Origin: Agelas oroides
Lineage: Eukaryota; Porifera; Demospongiae; Agelasida; Agelasidae
Reading direction: 5' to 3'
NCBI GenBank assembly: GCA_949130485.1
Contig: OX422183.1
Span: 26,746,316 to 26,810,315 of the forward strand
DNA length: 64,000 nucleotides
The position numbers were made by a program, and so were the translations under genes. The notes under the pieces are model-generated. The model did no database searches and was not told the origin of the DNA. It was given only the letters and a program-made list of their open reading frames with translations. This document shows positions 54,399-64,000 of this stretch, piece by piece. Each line of letters starts with the position of its first letter. Positions within the stretch are counted from its first letter, which is position 1.

Positions 54399-54804
54399 CT
54401 ACTACTAGTATTCTGACATTGCTGTAACGCTGTACTTGTTGTTGAGTTTTAATCACGTAGCAATTTGCTGTGCAGTATTCTAATTTCCACTTCACTAGCA
54501 CTGGAAAATGGTTTGGACAGATGTAGTGAGTCATTAAACCATTCCAGTATTGTGTGGGAAGCACATGCATAACACGAGACTGTTAGGTGACAAATTGCTC
54601 TGTACAGCTCTCTTCTCCCAGTTGTAGATGAACTTCAGTTTAAAGAATACGCCTGTGATCCTCACCAATATTGTAAAAGATGATTAAGTGGTAATATTTG
54701 TTATTGGTAACTGGAGCTCTTGTAATCTTGCATTTCCATATGGTGGTGTTGAAGCATCTACTTGTGGGAATACAGTCTAGCTACTACACTTATAAGGCTG
54801 TGTT

Positions 54805-56450
54805 AGGTATGTCCTTGCTTAGAAACACCATGCAATTTATGCACTTCTGAGGACCGTTCTCATGCACATTGGACTGTTTAATGCCTGTCCATGCTAGGAG
54901 GTTCCTGTTTATGCACTTCCGAGGTCCGTGAGCGTGCACAGAGGACTGTGTAAGGTATCTCTATGCTAAGAAACACCAGTTTATGCTTTGACGTGTCCAT
55001 ACGCATGGGCACAAGACTGTGTAATGTATGTCCTTGCTTAGAAATACCAGTTTGTGCACTTGCATGGAACGTTCGCATGCACATTGGACTGTTTAATGCT
55101 TGTCCACGCTAGGAAGCTGCAGTTTATCCTCTTCTGAGGTCTGTGAGCAGGCACAGAAGACTGTGTAAGGTATGGCTATGCAACGAAACTCCAGTTTATG
55201 CTTTGCCGAAGTCTGTACGCATGCCCAGAGGACTGTGTAGTGTATGTCCTTGCTTGGAAATGCCATTTTGTCCAAAAACGAGGTCCGTGTGCATGTGTAA
55301 ATGGCTGTGTAATGTATGTTCTTGATTGGAAACTCCAGTTTGTGCACAAACGAGGTCCGTGTGCATGTGTACAAGGCTGTGTTATGTCCTTGCTTGCAAA
55401 CGCCAGTTTGTGCACAATCTATATAGGTGCGTGTGCATGTGTAGTAGGCTGTGTAATGTATGTCCTTGCTTGGAAACACCAGTTTATATGCCCTTGCGAG
55501 GACCATTTCCATGCGCAGTGGACTGTTCAATGCTTAATTGTCCACCCTAGGAAGCTCCAGTTTATGAACTTCCGAAGTCCGTGAGCATGTACAGAGTTCT
55601 GTGTATTCTATCTCTACGCTAGCAAACAGCAGTTTATGCTTTGACATGCTCCATACCCTTGCGTAAACGACTGTGTAATGCCAGTATGTCCACGCTAGGA
55701 AACGCCAGTTTGTAGGCCTACACATACGAAGTCCATGCGTATGCAGAGAGGACCAGTTTAATGTATGTCTACGCTTGGAAACGCCATTTTGCGTTCGACT
55801 GAGCTCCGTGTGCACGTGTACAAGGCTGTGTAGTGTACGTCCTTGCTTGGAAACACCAGTTGATGCACTTTGGAGGACCGTTCGCATGCTCAGTGGACTG
55901 TTTAATCCTTGACCACGTTAGGAAGCTCCAGTTTATGCACTTCCAAGGTCTGTTAGCATGCACAGAGGACTGTGTAAGGTATGTCAATGCCAGTAAACTC
56001 CAGTTTATGCTTTGCTGAGATCGGTACGCATCCACACAAGTCTGTAATGTGTGCCCATGCTAGGAAATGCCATTTTGTTCACGATCGAGATACGTGAGCA
56101 TGTGTAGAAGGTTGTGTAGTATATATCCTTGCTTTGAAACGCCGGTTTTCGCGACCGAAGTCCATGCACATGCACAGAGGACTGTTTAATATATGTCCAC
56201 GCTAAGAAATGACATTTTGTGCAGGACCGAGGTCCGTGTGCATGTGTAGCAAGCTGTGTAATGTATGTTGTTCCTTGGAAACGCCAGTTTGTGCACTTCT
56301 GAGGACCGTTCGCATGCTCAGTGGACTGTTTAATCCTTGACCACGTTAGGAAGCTCCAGTTTATGCACTTCCAAAGTCTGTTAGCATCCACAGAGGACTG
56401 TGTAAGGTATCTCTACGCTGGAAACACCCGTTTATGCTTTGACATTCCCC
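54805..56450. repeat. 72-bp (24-codon) satellite-like array 1
   Basis: Units centre on CTTCYGAGGTCCGTGAGCATG and recur every 72 bp with occasional 3- or 9-base indels. Variant types differ in their head (GGAAACRCCAGTTTGTGC, GGAAATGCCATTTTGTGC, AAACTCCAGTTTATGC, GGAAGCTCCAGTTTATGC). Because 72 is a multiple of three, both strands show long open frames. On the minus strand the units read HK(L/M)xFxxxDIxYTxxxxCxRT. Simultaneous openness of both strands argues that ORF length alone is not evidence of coding. Confidence 0.93.
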
Positions 56451-56456
56451 GTATAG

Positions 56457-56838
56457 AGGAAGCTATCAATACTCGGACACCAGCGATAATCGGACACTCG
56501 TACACGGAGACTAAGCCACGCATATACTCGGTTATGCCACGGAAAGGAAGGCGGAATCTACCGCATCCGGCGACTGAAAAATGGAAGTCGAGCGTCAATC
56601 CCCGCTTGCGCTAGGGCGATTAGCGCAACAGTCCGAAACATTCGATAATCGGCTAAAATAATATATTTTCGGACGCCGCTTCCTGTTCCTTTTCTGAAGC
56701 AACTCTCGGCAAGATTTCTGCACTGTTGGAGAGCTGCAAGACCCTGCTGCTGCACGCCTGATATTTGTCACCGTAGCTGCCTCGGACGCTCAGGGGTGTT
56801 GCCGAAAATCGAGTGAGTCGCTCCATCAATGATCGGAC
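56457..56838 (-). mobile_element. element H, inverted truncated copy
   Basis: Contains the end CCATCAATGATCGGACA and the body shared with 60751-61142 in reverse orientation, with high identity (for example TTGCCGAGAGTTGCTTCAGA in the complement). The opposite end is missing, lost at the junction with the 72-bp array. Confidence 0.88.
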
Positions 56839-56867
56839 AGTGGATTTTCGTATTTTTTCTCTGTGAC

Positions 56868-57175
56868 CACCCCCAGCTACGCAATAGGCCAACAATACTA
56901 GTATCATTGGAATCTACAGGCCCTTGCCAACATAACGGTGCAAGTCTTGTCATTATGCGTTGTGTGGTTCTCCAGATACAATTGTTCTTGATTCATTTAC
57001 TTCAGAATTTTAGTTTCCTGTAACTAGGCCCGTATGAAGGCGGAAAAACATTTGTATATCGAGAACCACACAACGCACAAAGACAGGACTTACACCGTTA
57101 TGTTGGCAAGGGCCTGTAGATTCCAATGATACTAGTATTGTTGGCCTATTGCGTAGCTGGGGGTGGCCACAGGGA
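56868..57175. repeat. long hairpin, about 125-bp arms
   Basis: CCCCCAGCTACGCAATAGGC through GTTGTGTGGTTCTC (56868-56992) is repeated inverted at 57047-57175 with about 95% identity, leaving a spacer of about 45 bp. It is directly adjacent to element H and repeat E. Confidence 0.93.
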
Positions 57176-57181
57176 AAAATC

Positions 57182-58495
57182 ATGGCGTACGGTAGTACGC
57201 CATATGTAGGGATGACCCCGAAAAAAAATGGCCGCCACATTAAAAGTGCACAAATAACACGCTCAAAATGTCTTCGTTAGATTAGTCAAAGGCCTGTATG
57301 AGCCATATCAGGCATTATCGAGTGTTTTCATGAGCAAAAAGACTGTTAAGTTTGCTGGAAAGTATCACTAAGCACCAGACCGGCAAGTCGCCAAAACGGA
57401 CAAATCGTCTATCTTCTGACTTTCTTCTTCTTCCTCTCACCGCGATAGCACGATAACGGCTGGAGCTTTTACAACGATTCAAACACAAAACAACAGGATA
57501 AATCACTAGGTATTGCACCTGCCACTTATCGGTCTAAAGGAAAGAACTCAAACTTGTCGGCGATTCTCAGGTAATCTCACACTTACGCTAGCTGCTACAC
57601 GCCATTTTGCTCGAATTAAATATTACTCATAATTACGTTGTCATAGTGTACAGTGTCCCCCCCAAAATTGTCCCCCCGGACATTATTCACTGGTGAATAA
57701 TGTCCCCCCGGACATTATTCACTAGTGAATATTGTCCCCCTAGGACATTATTCACCGGTGAATAATGTCCCCCCTTAGTGAATATTGTCCCCCCTAGAAC
57801 TAGGTTGCAAACTGTCATCTGTGGGAATCCAGGCACTAGTAGGGGAAGATGAGTAAGCAAGCAAGTAATTTGGAGTGGCCTCACAATCCACACATGCCTG
57901 CAAGACTATGGAGCCATGCGTATACAGCGTTCTTGGCACACACTCAATTTATGCATAGATGTGGAGTGGGATGATTTATGCAGTGTCTCCTACACTCTTA
58001 CCCTGGACATTCTTACCCCAGCATTGGTCGCGTGCAGGGAAAGAACCCTGAAAGTTAAGCTTCTGTGAATGACAAACCCAAGTCCAGAAGGCCTGGGTAC
58101 GGGGCTAAGCGTATCTAGTCTCACAGTTGGGTCCGGCCACACGAGACTTTAAAGCGTATCCTTGCGAGCTGTATTTCACCTCCGATTGTGGGTCGCGCTG
58201 CTGTTGTCAGGTCCATGCACGTTCCCGCCGCTGCCAGTTGTAATGCTCTCAACTTAGCAAATAAAAATGCCAGACCACCTTCCCCGCAGACCACCTTGAA
58301 AGCGCATACACGAGGGGGGACATTATTCACTAGAGGGGACATTATTCACCGGTGAATAATGTCCGGGGGGACAATATTCACTAGTGAATAATGTCCGGGG
58401 GGACATTATTCACGGGGGGACATTATTCACTCCGACAACGTCACCAGGGTTCAACTGAGCACGTGGTTCAGTACTTCGTAGACACAGGTGAGAAT
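57182..58495 (+). repeat. repeat E, copy 2, interrupted by an 801-bp insertion
   Basis: 57182-57637 and 58439-58495 together match 28334-28870, starting with the hairpin GGCGTACGGTAGTACGCC. After repeat E this locus leads into the YWKDPE repeat ORF, so repeat E may be the upstream part of that element. Confidence 0.92.
57638..58438. mobile_element. 801-bp GGTGAATAAT-family element inserted into repeat E
   Basis: Ends TTGTCATAGTG and, reverse complemented, TTGTCGGAGTG, then GTCCCCCC-rich subterminal blocks with ATTATTCACCGGTGAATAAT palindromes on both sides. The uninterrupted sequence at 28810 (AATTACGTCACC) gives the empty site. CG (or ACG) is duplicated at the junctions (57636-57637, 58439-58440). 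The interior has no recognised transposase. A fragment occurs near the RSRC2 promoter (22515-22612). Confidence 0.9.
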
Positions 58496-58570
58496 TGAGC
58501 GTTGCAGTTTGCAAATCTGATTTCGTGGATCAGTTGACGTGGTTGTGCTGCACTTTACATCGAACGCAAT

Positions 58571-59212
58571 ATGCGTAATGTCCGCAAGAAACGAGCGCAG
58601 GACAAGCAGAACTACCTGCGAAACAAAGGGGAAAAAAAGGCAAGCGTCCCGTAATAATTACTGGAAGGACCCGGAGAAACACAGGGCATCTATGGAATAC
58701 CATTTGTTTCAAAAGTGGTGCTCATTTAGTGGCGATAAAGAGGAGAAAAAGTGGCGCTAGACGGTACATTTCTGGGCGATAAAGCGTCCTCCCATGCCTG
58801 TTATTGGAAGGACCCTGAGACGAAAAGGGCGTCCTCCCATGCCTGTTATTGGAAGGACCCTGAGACGAAAAGGGCGTCCTCCCATACCCGTTATTGGGAG
58901 GACCCTGAGACCAAAAGGGCATCTTCCAGGGCATCCTCCCATACCCGTTATTGGGAGGACCCTGAGAAAGGAAGGGCAGTTTCCCGCGTATCCTCCCATA
59001 CCCGCTATTGGGAGGACCCTGAGAAAGGAAGGGCAGCTTCCCGCGTATCCTCCCATAGTAGTTATTGGAGGAACCCTGACAAAAAAAAGGGCAGCAGCTC
59101 GTATGACTAATTTGAAGGCTGCAAAAGCCAAGCTCAAGTGGTATAGACGGTATACTATGCCAGCTAGTGTTTTAACCATCAAGTACTTCATATGACTTAG
59201 AACACTAGCCAC
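58571..59212 (+). pseudogene. mobile-element ORF relic with YWxDPE tandem repeats
   Basis: An ATG at 58571 opens 27 basic codons (MRNVRKKRAQDKQNYL...) before a stop. Another frame (58539-58760) carries RNNYWKDPEKHRAS. From 58751, 119 codons repeat a 15-residue unit, ASSHxxYW(K/E)DPExKR, six times at 45 bp and later 57-60 bp spacing. Basic YW-DPE repeat proteins of this type occur in uncharacterised repetitive genes and mobile elements of sponges, in my recollection. The frame shifts before the repeats make this copy broken. Confidence 0.6.
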
Positions 59213-59656
59213 TGATATTCAATTTCAAGTTTGTTCAGCTCCACAGACCCCTATGCGTTCGTTTCAAACCCATTTAGACTATAGCTACTCACCATCAAAC
59301 AGTTCTGTAATGGGGTCTTACGACTCAATACTCTGGTGACAGTCTATGGAGAGTTTTTCGGTGAACCCATTAGTAGTCCACATGAAATGAGCACAGGATT
59401 TATAAGCTTGCATGCAAAGCCTTATTAAACTCATCTGCTTTTCACTTGGTTTTTATGAGGCTTTGCTTGGACTGTACTTCTAAACCCCCCAAAGTTTGAT
59501 GTTTGGATTGACGATTTCACTTCAAAGCGTTTGAATTTATGACAATTCTTAGCTCTTTCTACTATCATACTGTACACACCATGCATCTTCCCCTCGGCCT
59601 ACCTTCCCATGTCACTTCTCTCTTACCATTCCTAAACCAAAAAAAAAACGAAGCAA
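59213..59656. other. no feature recognised
   Basis: Sequence between the YWxDPE relic and element F. An A9 tract lies at 59640. Confidence 0.4.
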
Positions 59657-60733
59657 ACAAGTCACAAAAAAGTTTTCTCAATGAAAACAAGCACATGTAG
59701 GGATGGAACCCTCAAAAACCAACCAAACAAGATAGGAACAACACCACAATACTTTTACACCATCCCTACATCTTGTGCCATTTTGCCAACCACGTACACC
59801 ACAAAACCCTTCAAATTTAAGTTTTTAGGGTTTGTGCTTTTAGTTTAGTTATAGTTAGTTTTTATTTAGAAAATACTTTTGGTTTAGTTTAGTTCTAGTT
59901 TCCCGGTTTTACAAAATTTTTAGTTAGTTATAGTTTCAACCACTGAAACTCTAAAACCCCTTACTAAAAGGTATTTAGTTACACTTATTGTTGAAAACAG
60001 GCTGTATTCTGTTTTAGTACAGTTACGGTTTCTTCTTGTACGTCCTTGGACGTTTTAGTTACAGCCCCCAAGTTAGCAAGAAATTTAAGTTGCACTTTTG
60101 GTTAACTAAATTTTAAAAAGGCCATACTAAAATATATTTAGTTAAAGTTATAGTTAACTAAAACAACACTGCACACCAGCTACACCCACAAACCAACAAA
60201 CAACCTTTCTCCCTACAACTAGCTACCTACCCCACAAACCCTTCAAACACACCACCATGTCGTTAACTACGGACCGACCCAGTACTGCTCACACCACAGC
60301 CTTCACTTACAAGACAACCCTTACCTGCCATGCCCAGCAGCTACAAAAGCCCACAACATACGCAACCCACTCCAACATGCCACACAGACTCAGCACTGAT
60401 CTTGCACCCCACAGCTTGTACATATTAAACTAGCTAACCATGCCTACCACACTCAACCGTAACAAAGTTACAGCCACCCACAACACAACGCACTCTCCAT
60501 ACACAACAACGTGCACTACACACCCAGTACTGCTCGTTCCACAGGCTTCCATGCCCAAGACAACCCTTCTGTGCACACAAGTAACAAACACAATGCATAG
60601 TCGGCAAAATGGCACAAGATGTAGGGATGGTGTAAAAGTATTGTGGTGTTGTTCCTATCTTGTTTGGTTGGTTTTTGAGGGTTCCATCCCTACATGTGCT
60701 TGTTTTCATTGAGAAAACTTTTTTGTGACTTGT
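59657..60733. mobile_element. element F, complete copy, 1.08 kb with 131-bp TIRs
   Basis: ACAAGTCACAAAAAAGTTTT through CCATTTTGCC (59657-59788) is inverted at 60603-60733 almost exactly. The core equals 29382-30140. Core motifs include AGTTATAGTTAGTTTTTATT and TAGTTAACTAAAACAACAC. It has no transposase frame, so it is non-autonomous. It abuts element H at 60734. Confidence 0.93.
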
Positions 60734-60750
60734 ATATATACGAAATCCAC

Positions 60751-61395
60751 TGTCCGATCATTGATGGAGCGACTCACTCAATTTTCAGCAACACCCCTCA
60801 GTGTCTGAGGCAGCTATACGGTGACAAATATCAGGCGTGCAACAGCAGGGTCTTGCAGCTCTCCAACAGTGCAGAAATCTTGCCGAGAGTTGCTTCAGAA
60901 AAGGAACAGGAAGCGGCGTCCAAAAATACATTATTTTAGCCGATTATCGAATGTTTCGGACTGTTGCGCTAATCGCCCTAGCGCAAACGGGGATTGACGC
61001 TCGACCTCCATTTTTCAGTCGCCGGATGCGGTAGATTCCGCTTTCCTTTCCGTGGCATAACCGAATATATGCGTGGCTTAGTCTCCGTGTACGAGTGTCC
61101 GATTATCGCTGGTGTCCGAGTATTGATAGCTTCCTCTATATACACAGTAAAAACAGAAATGTTGTCATTACCAAAGTATGCATGCTGTTTCAGTTGAATG
61201 TTGGACACAAAGATGCTAGTGTGAGTTAGCTACAAATGTTGTTTACGACAACTTCCAAGATATACTAGTCTCCCTGGGAGCTATACAGTGCTCTAGGGAA
61301 TACAAGAAATTCCAAGAGCATCTCCATACATTTCAACTGTTCATTCATGCAACTAAAACACCAAACCTATAGAGTAACCAATCAATTATCGGACA
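60751..61395 (+). mobile_element. element H, complete copy, 645 bp
   Basis: TIRs TGTCCGATCATTGATGG and, reverse complemented from 61379-61395, TGTCCGATAATTGATTGG differ at few positions. Inverted partner of 56457-56838. Several short open frames are shared by both copies but no family was recognised. Confidence 0.8.
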
Positions 61396-61979
61396 CCCCA
61401 CCTTATTGGACGGCTGCATAGCACGAATGGGAGTAACAACGGCCCTTGTTTCTGATCCAGTAGGTAGGTTGATGCAACTGCTACGTGCACCCCAAATTTG
61501 AGCTTTATAGATCAGTGAATGTGGACGCTATGCCCCAATAAAGGGCGGTGTCCGGTGGTCGCGACCATCGGACGAAACTACCGATCTACGGACGATGAGG
61601 TCCTATAAAGCGAGGGAGGCAGCACTGTCCACCAAACTTGGTGTTCAGCTGCAGCTATCCTTGCTCTACCTAACCTCCAATTATCAGCGATTCTGTTGTT
61701 GAACGGAGATAAGTGTCGCGTGAAGAAGCGAGTAGGTTCAGCCCGTCAATCATCGGACGAGAATGAGCATGCGTATATGGACATTTTGACAAAGCACGTG
61801 AAATTGAAAAGGCTTTTGGAAGGTAAGAATCCTTCAAAAGTAGGCGAATAGCCTGACATAGTATGTACCAGTAGCTAGTAGTAAGTAGGCTACATACGAA
61901 GTGTGGAACGTGTGATAAGCTGTGTCATGCTGCAGAGAAGTATGCTATACCACGTTCCATGCACACTTCCAATATACAG
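61396..61979. other. unique-looking stretch with an exon-like segment
   Basis: 61598-61708 opens with ATG and gives MRSYKAREAALSTKLGVQ before a stop. A second frame continues through RVGSARQSSDENEHAYMDIL to LKRLLE and meets a strong donor-like GAAG|GTAAGA at 61823. No family was recognised. TCGGACG words here echo element H. Confidence 0.35.
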
Positions 61980-64000
61980 GCTGAGGACCGTTCTCATGCT
62001 CAGTGGCTGTTTAATCCTTGACCACGCTTAGGAAGCTCCTGTTTATGCACTTCGGAGGTCCGTGAGCATGCACAGGTGGTGTGTAAGGTATGTCTATGGC
62101 AGTAAACTCTAGTTTATGCTTTGCTAAGGTCCATACGCATCCGCTCCTGTTTATATACTTCCGAGGTCCGTGAGCATGCACAGAGTACTGTGTAAGGTGT
62201 GTCCATGGCAGTAAACTCTAGTTTATGCTTTGCTGAGGTCCGTACACATCCCCACAAGTCTGTGTAATGTGTGTCCACGCTAGGAAATGCCATTTTGTGC
62301 ACGACCGTGGTCCGTGTGCATGTGTAGTAGGCTGTGTAATGTATGTCCTTCCTTGGAAACGCCAGTTTGTGCACTTCTGAGGACCGTTCCCATGCTTTTT
62401 AATCCTTGATCGCGCTAGCAAGCTCCTGTTTATGCACTTCCGAGGTCCGTGAGCATGCACAGAGTACTGTGCAAGGCATGTGTATGGCAGTAACCTCCAG
62501 TTTATGCTTTGCTGAGGTCCGTATACATCCGCACAAGTCTGTGTAATGTTTATCCACGCTAGGAAATGCCATTTAGTTGACGATCGAGATTAGTGTGCAT
62601 GTGTAGAAGGCTGTGTAGTGTATGTCCTTGCTTTGAAATGCCAGTTTTTACACGACCAAAGTCCATCCGCATTCACATAGGACTGTTTAATATATGTCCA
62701 CACTAGGAAATGCCATTTTGTGCACGACCGAGGTCCGACGGCATGTGTAGTAGGCTGTGTAATGATCTATGTCCTTCCTTGGAAACACCAGTTTATGCAC
62801 TTCTGAGGACGCTTCGCATGCTCAGTGGACTGTTTAATCCTTGATCACGCTAGGAAGTTCCTGTTTATGCACTTCCAAGGTCCGTGAGCATGAACAGAGT
62901 AATGTGTAGGGTATCTTTTACGCTAGGAAACACCAGTTTATGCTTTGACATGGTCTGTACGCATGCGCAGAAGACTGTGTAATGTATGGCCATGCTAGAA
63001 AACGCCCAAGAAAGGGTACTCCCCTGAAGACCAGTATTTTTCGAGCATATCTTCCAAAAACCAATAACTTACTTTGCCATAACTGCCCCACCTATTTACG
63101 GGCCGTAAATGGGTGGGGCAGAGGACTGTTTAATGTATGTCTACACTTGGAAATGGCATTTTGTGTTCGACTGAGCTCCGTGTACATTTGTACAAGGCTG
63201 TGTAGTGTATTTCCTTGCTTGGGAACACCAGTTCATGCACTTCTGAGGACCGTTCGCATGCTCAATGGACTGTTTAAACCTTGACCACACTAGGAAGCTC
63301 CTGTTTATGCACTTCCGAGGTCTGTGAGCGTGCACAGAGTACTGTGTAAGGTATGTCTATGGCAGTAAACTCCAGTTTATGCTTTGCTGAGGTCCGTACG
63401 CATCCGCACAAGTCTGTGTAATGTGTGTCCGCGCTAGTAAATGCCATTTTGTGCACGACTGAGGTCCGTGTGCATGTGTAGTAGGCTGTGTAATGTGTGT
63501 CCTTGCTTGGAAAAGCCAGTTTGTGCACTTCCGAGAACCGTTTTTATGCGTAGTGGAATGTTTACTACTTCCAAGATCTGTGAGCGTGCACAGAGGACTG
63601 TGTAAGATATCTCTACGCTAGGAAACACCACTTTATGCTCTGACATGATCCGTATGCATGAGCAAAAGTCTGTGTAATGCGTATCCACGCTAGGAAATGC
63701 CATTTAGTTGACAATCGAGATCGGTGTGCGTCTGTAGAAGGCTGTGTAGTGTATGTCCTTGCTTTGAAATGCCAGTTTGTACACGACCAAAGTCCATCCG
63801 CATTCACAGAGGACTGTTTAATATATGTCCATGCTGGGAAATACCATTCTGTGACACAACCGAGGTCCGTGTGCAGGCCTGTTTTATAAGGGAGATGTGG
63901 TTCGTTGATGGTTCATGTGTAGCAAGGTGTGTAATGTATGTGCTTCTTTGGAAACGCCAGTTTGTGCACCTCTGAGGACCGTTCGCATGCTCAGTGGACT
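61980..64000. repeat. 72-bp satellite-like array 2, running off the window
   Basis: The same units as array 1 and in the same orientation. Unit anchors fall at 62163, 62235, 62307, 62379, then 62442 (9-base deletion), 62514, 62586, 62658, 62730. Four variant heads follow each other in a recurring order, giving a higher-order period near 288 bp. At 63005-63120 the array is interrupted by non-repeat sequence with the inverted pair ATTTACGGGCC / GGCCGTAAAT. Confidence 0.93.

Noticed and set aside
55093-55584. Open frames of 145 and 128 codons on opposite strands
   Set aside because: They arise from a 72-bp period divisible by three, so not accepted as genes without codon-level evidence. Kept as a finding.
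58757-59212. 151-codon minus-strand open frame
   Set aside because: It is antisense to the YWxDPE repeats; the tandem period divisible by three keeps both strands open.

Overview
The window is animal nuclear DNA. It has spliced genes with GT-AG introns, very little open coding sequence, and a dense load of mobile elements. The host-gene repertoire, the style of the Death-domain exon and the DUF6589-type and 2A-bearing retroelement relics fit a demosponge best. That placement is inference, not proof.

Three host genes can be reconstructed. (1) Plus strand, 484-12910: the C-terminal half of INTS10 (Integrator complex subunit 10), with eleven proposed exons; the 5' half lies outside the window. 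(2) Minus strand, 16709-18873: a nearly intronless secreted DUF5054 / GH38-like protein whose signal peptide and body are separated by a one-base frameshift in an A run. It is convergent with INTS10 and divergent from the next gene. (3) Plus strand, 22684-54398: an RSRC2-like arginine/serine-rich coiled-coil gene, eight exons with consistent phases giving 418 codons plus stop. Its introns (196 bp to 9.3 kb) are packed with repeats. A possible fourth gene is nested on the minus strand in the 9.3-kb RSRC2 intron: a clean first exon at 44956-45039 and, downstream, a Death-domain exon (43142-43505).

Mobile and repeat content by region. 1-300: piggyBac transposase relic. 4.2-8.6 kb: a decayed DUF6589-type element inside an INTS10 intron, with a small inverted segment inside its own transposase and a six-copy 81-bp tandem array. 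11.3 kb and 46.8 kb: hAT-type elements with perfect 8-bp target duplications. 13.8 kb: a piggyBac-type MITE with TTAA ends. 14.1-15.6 kb: reverse-transcriptase relics. 19-24 kb: two copies of one MITE family plus foldbacks. 25-39 kb: paired MITEs with 6-bp duplications, a 9-bp-duplication foldback, and a family built of iterated CAATCTCGAGATTG palindromes. 40.8-43.1 kb: a LINE with a degenerate 2A-like peptide, PHD-like finger, endonuclease and partial RT. 51.4-52.2 kb: a second LINE relic.

The last 9 kb (54.8-64 kb) hold no recognisable host gene. Two arrays of 72-bp (24-codon) repeats flank a nest of inverted elements: a 645-bp TIR element, a 1.08-kb element with 131-bp TIRs, a hairpin, and an 801-bp insertion whose empty site survives in a second copy at 28.8 kb. 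The window ends inside the second array.
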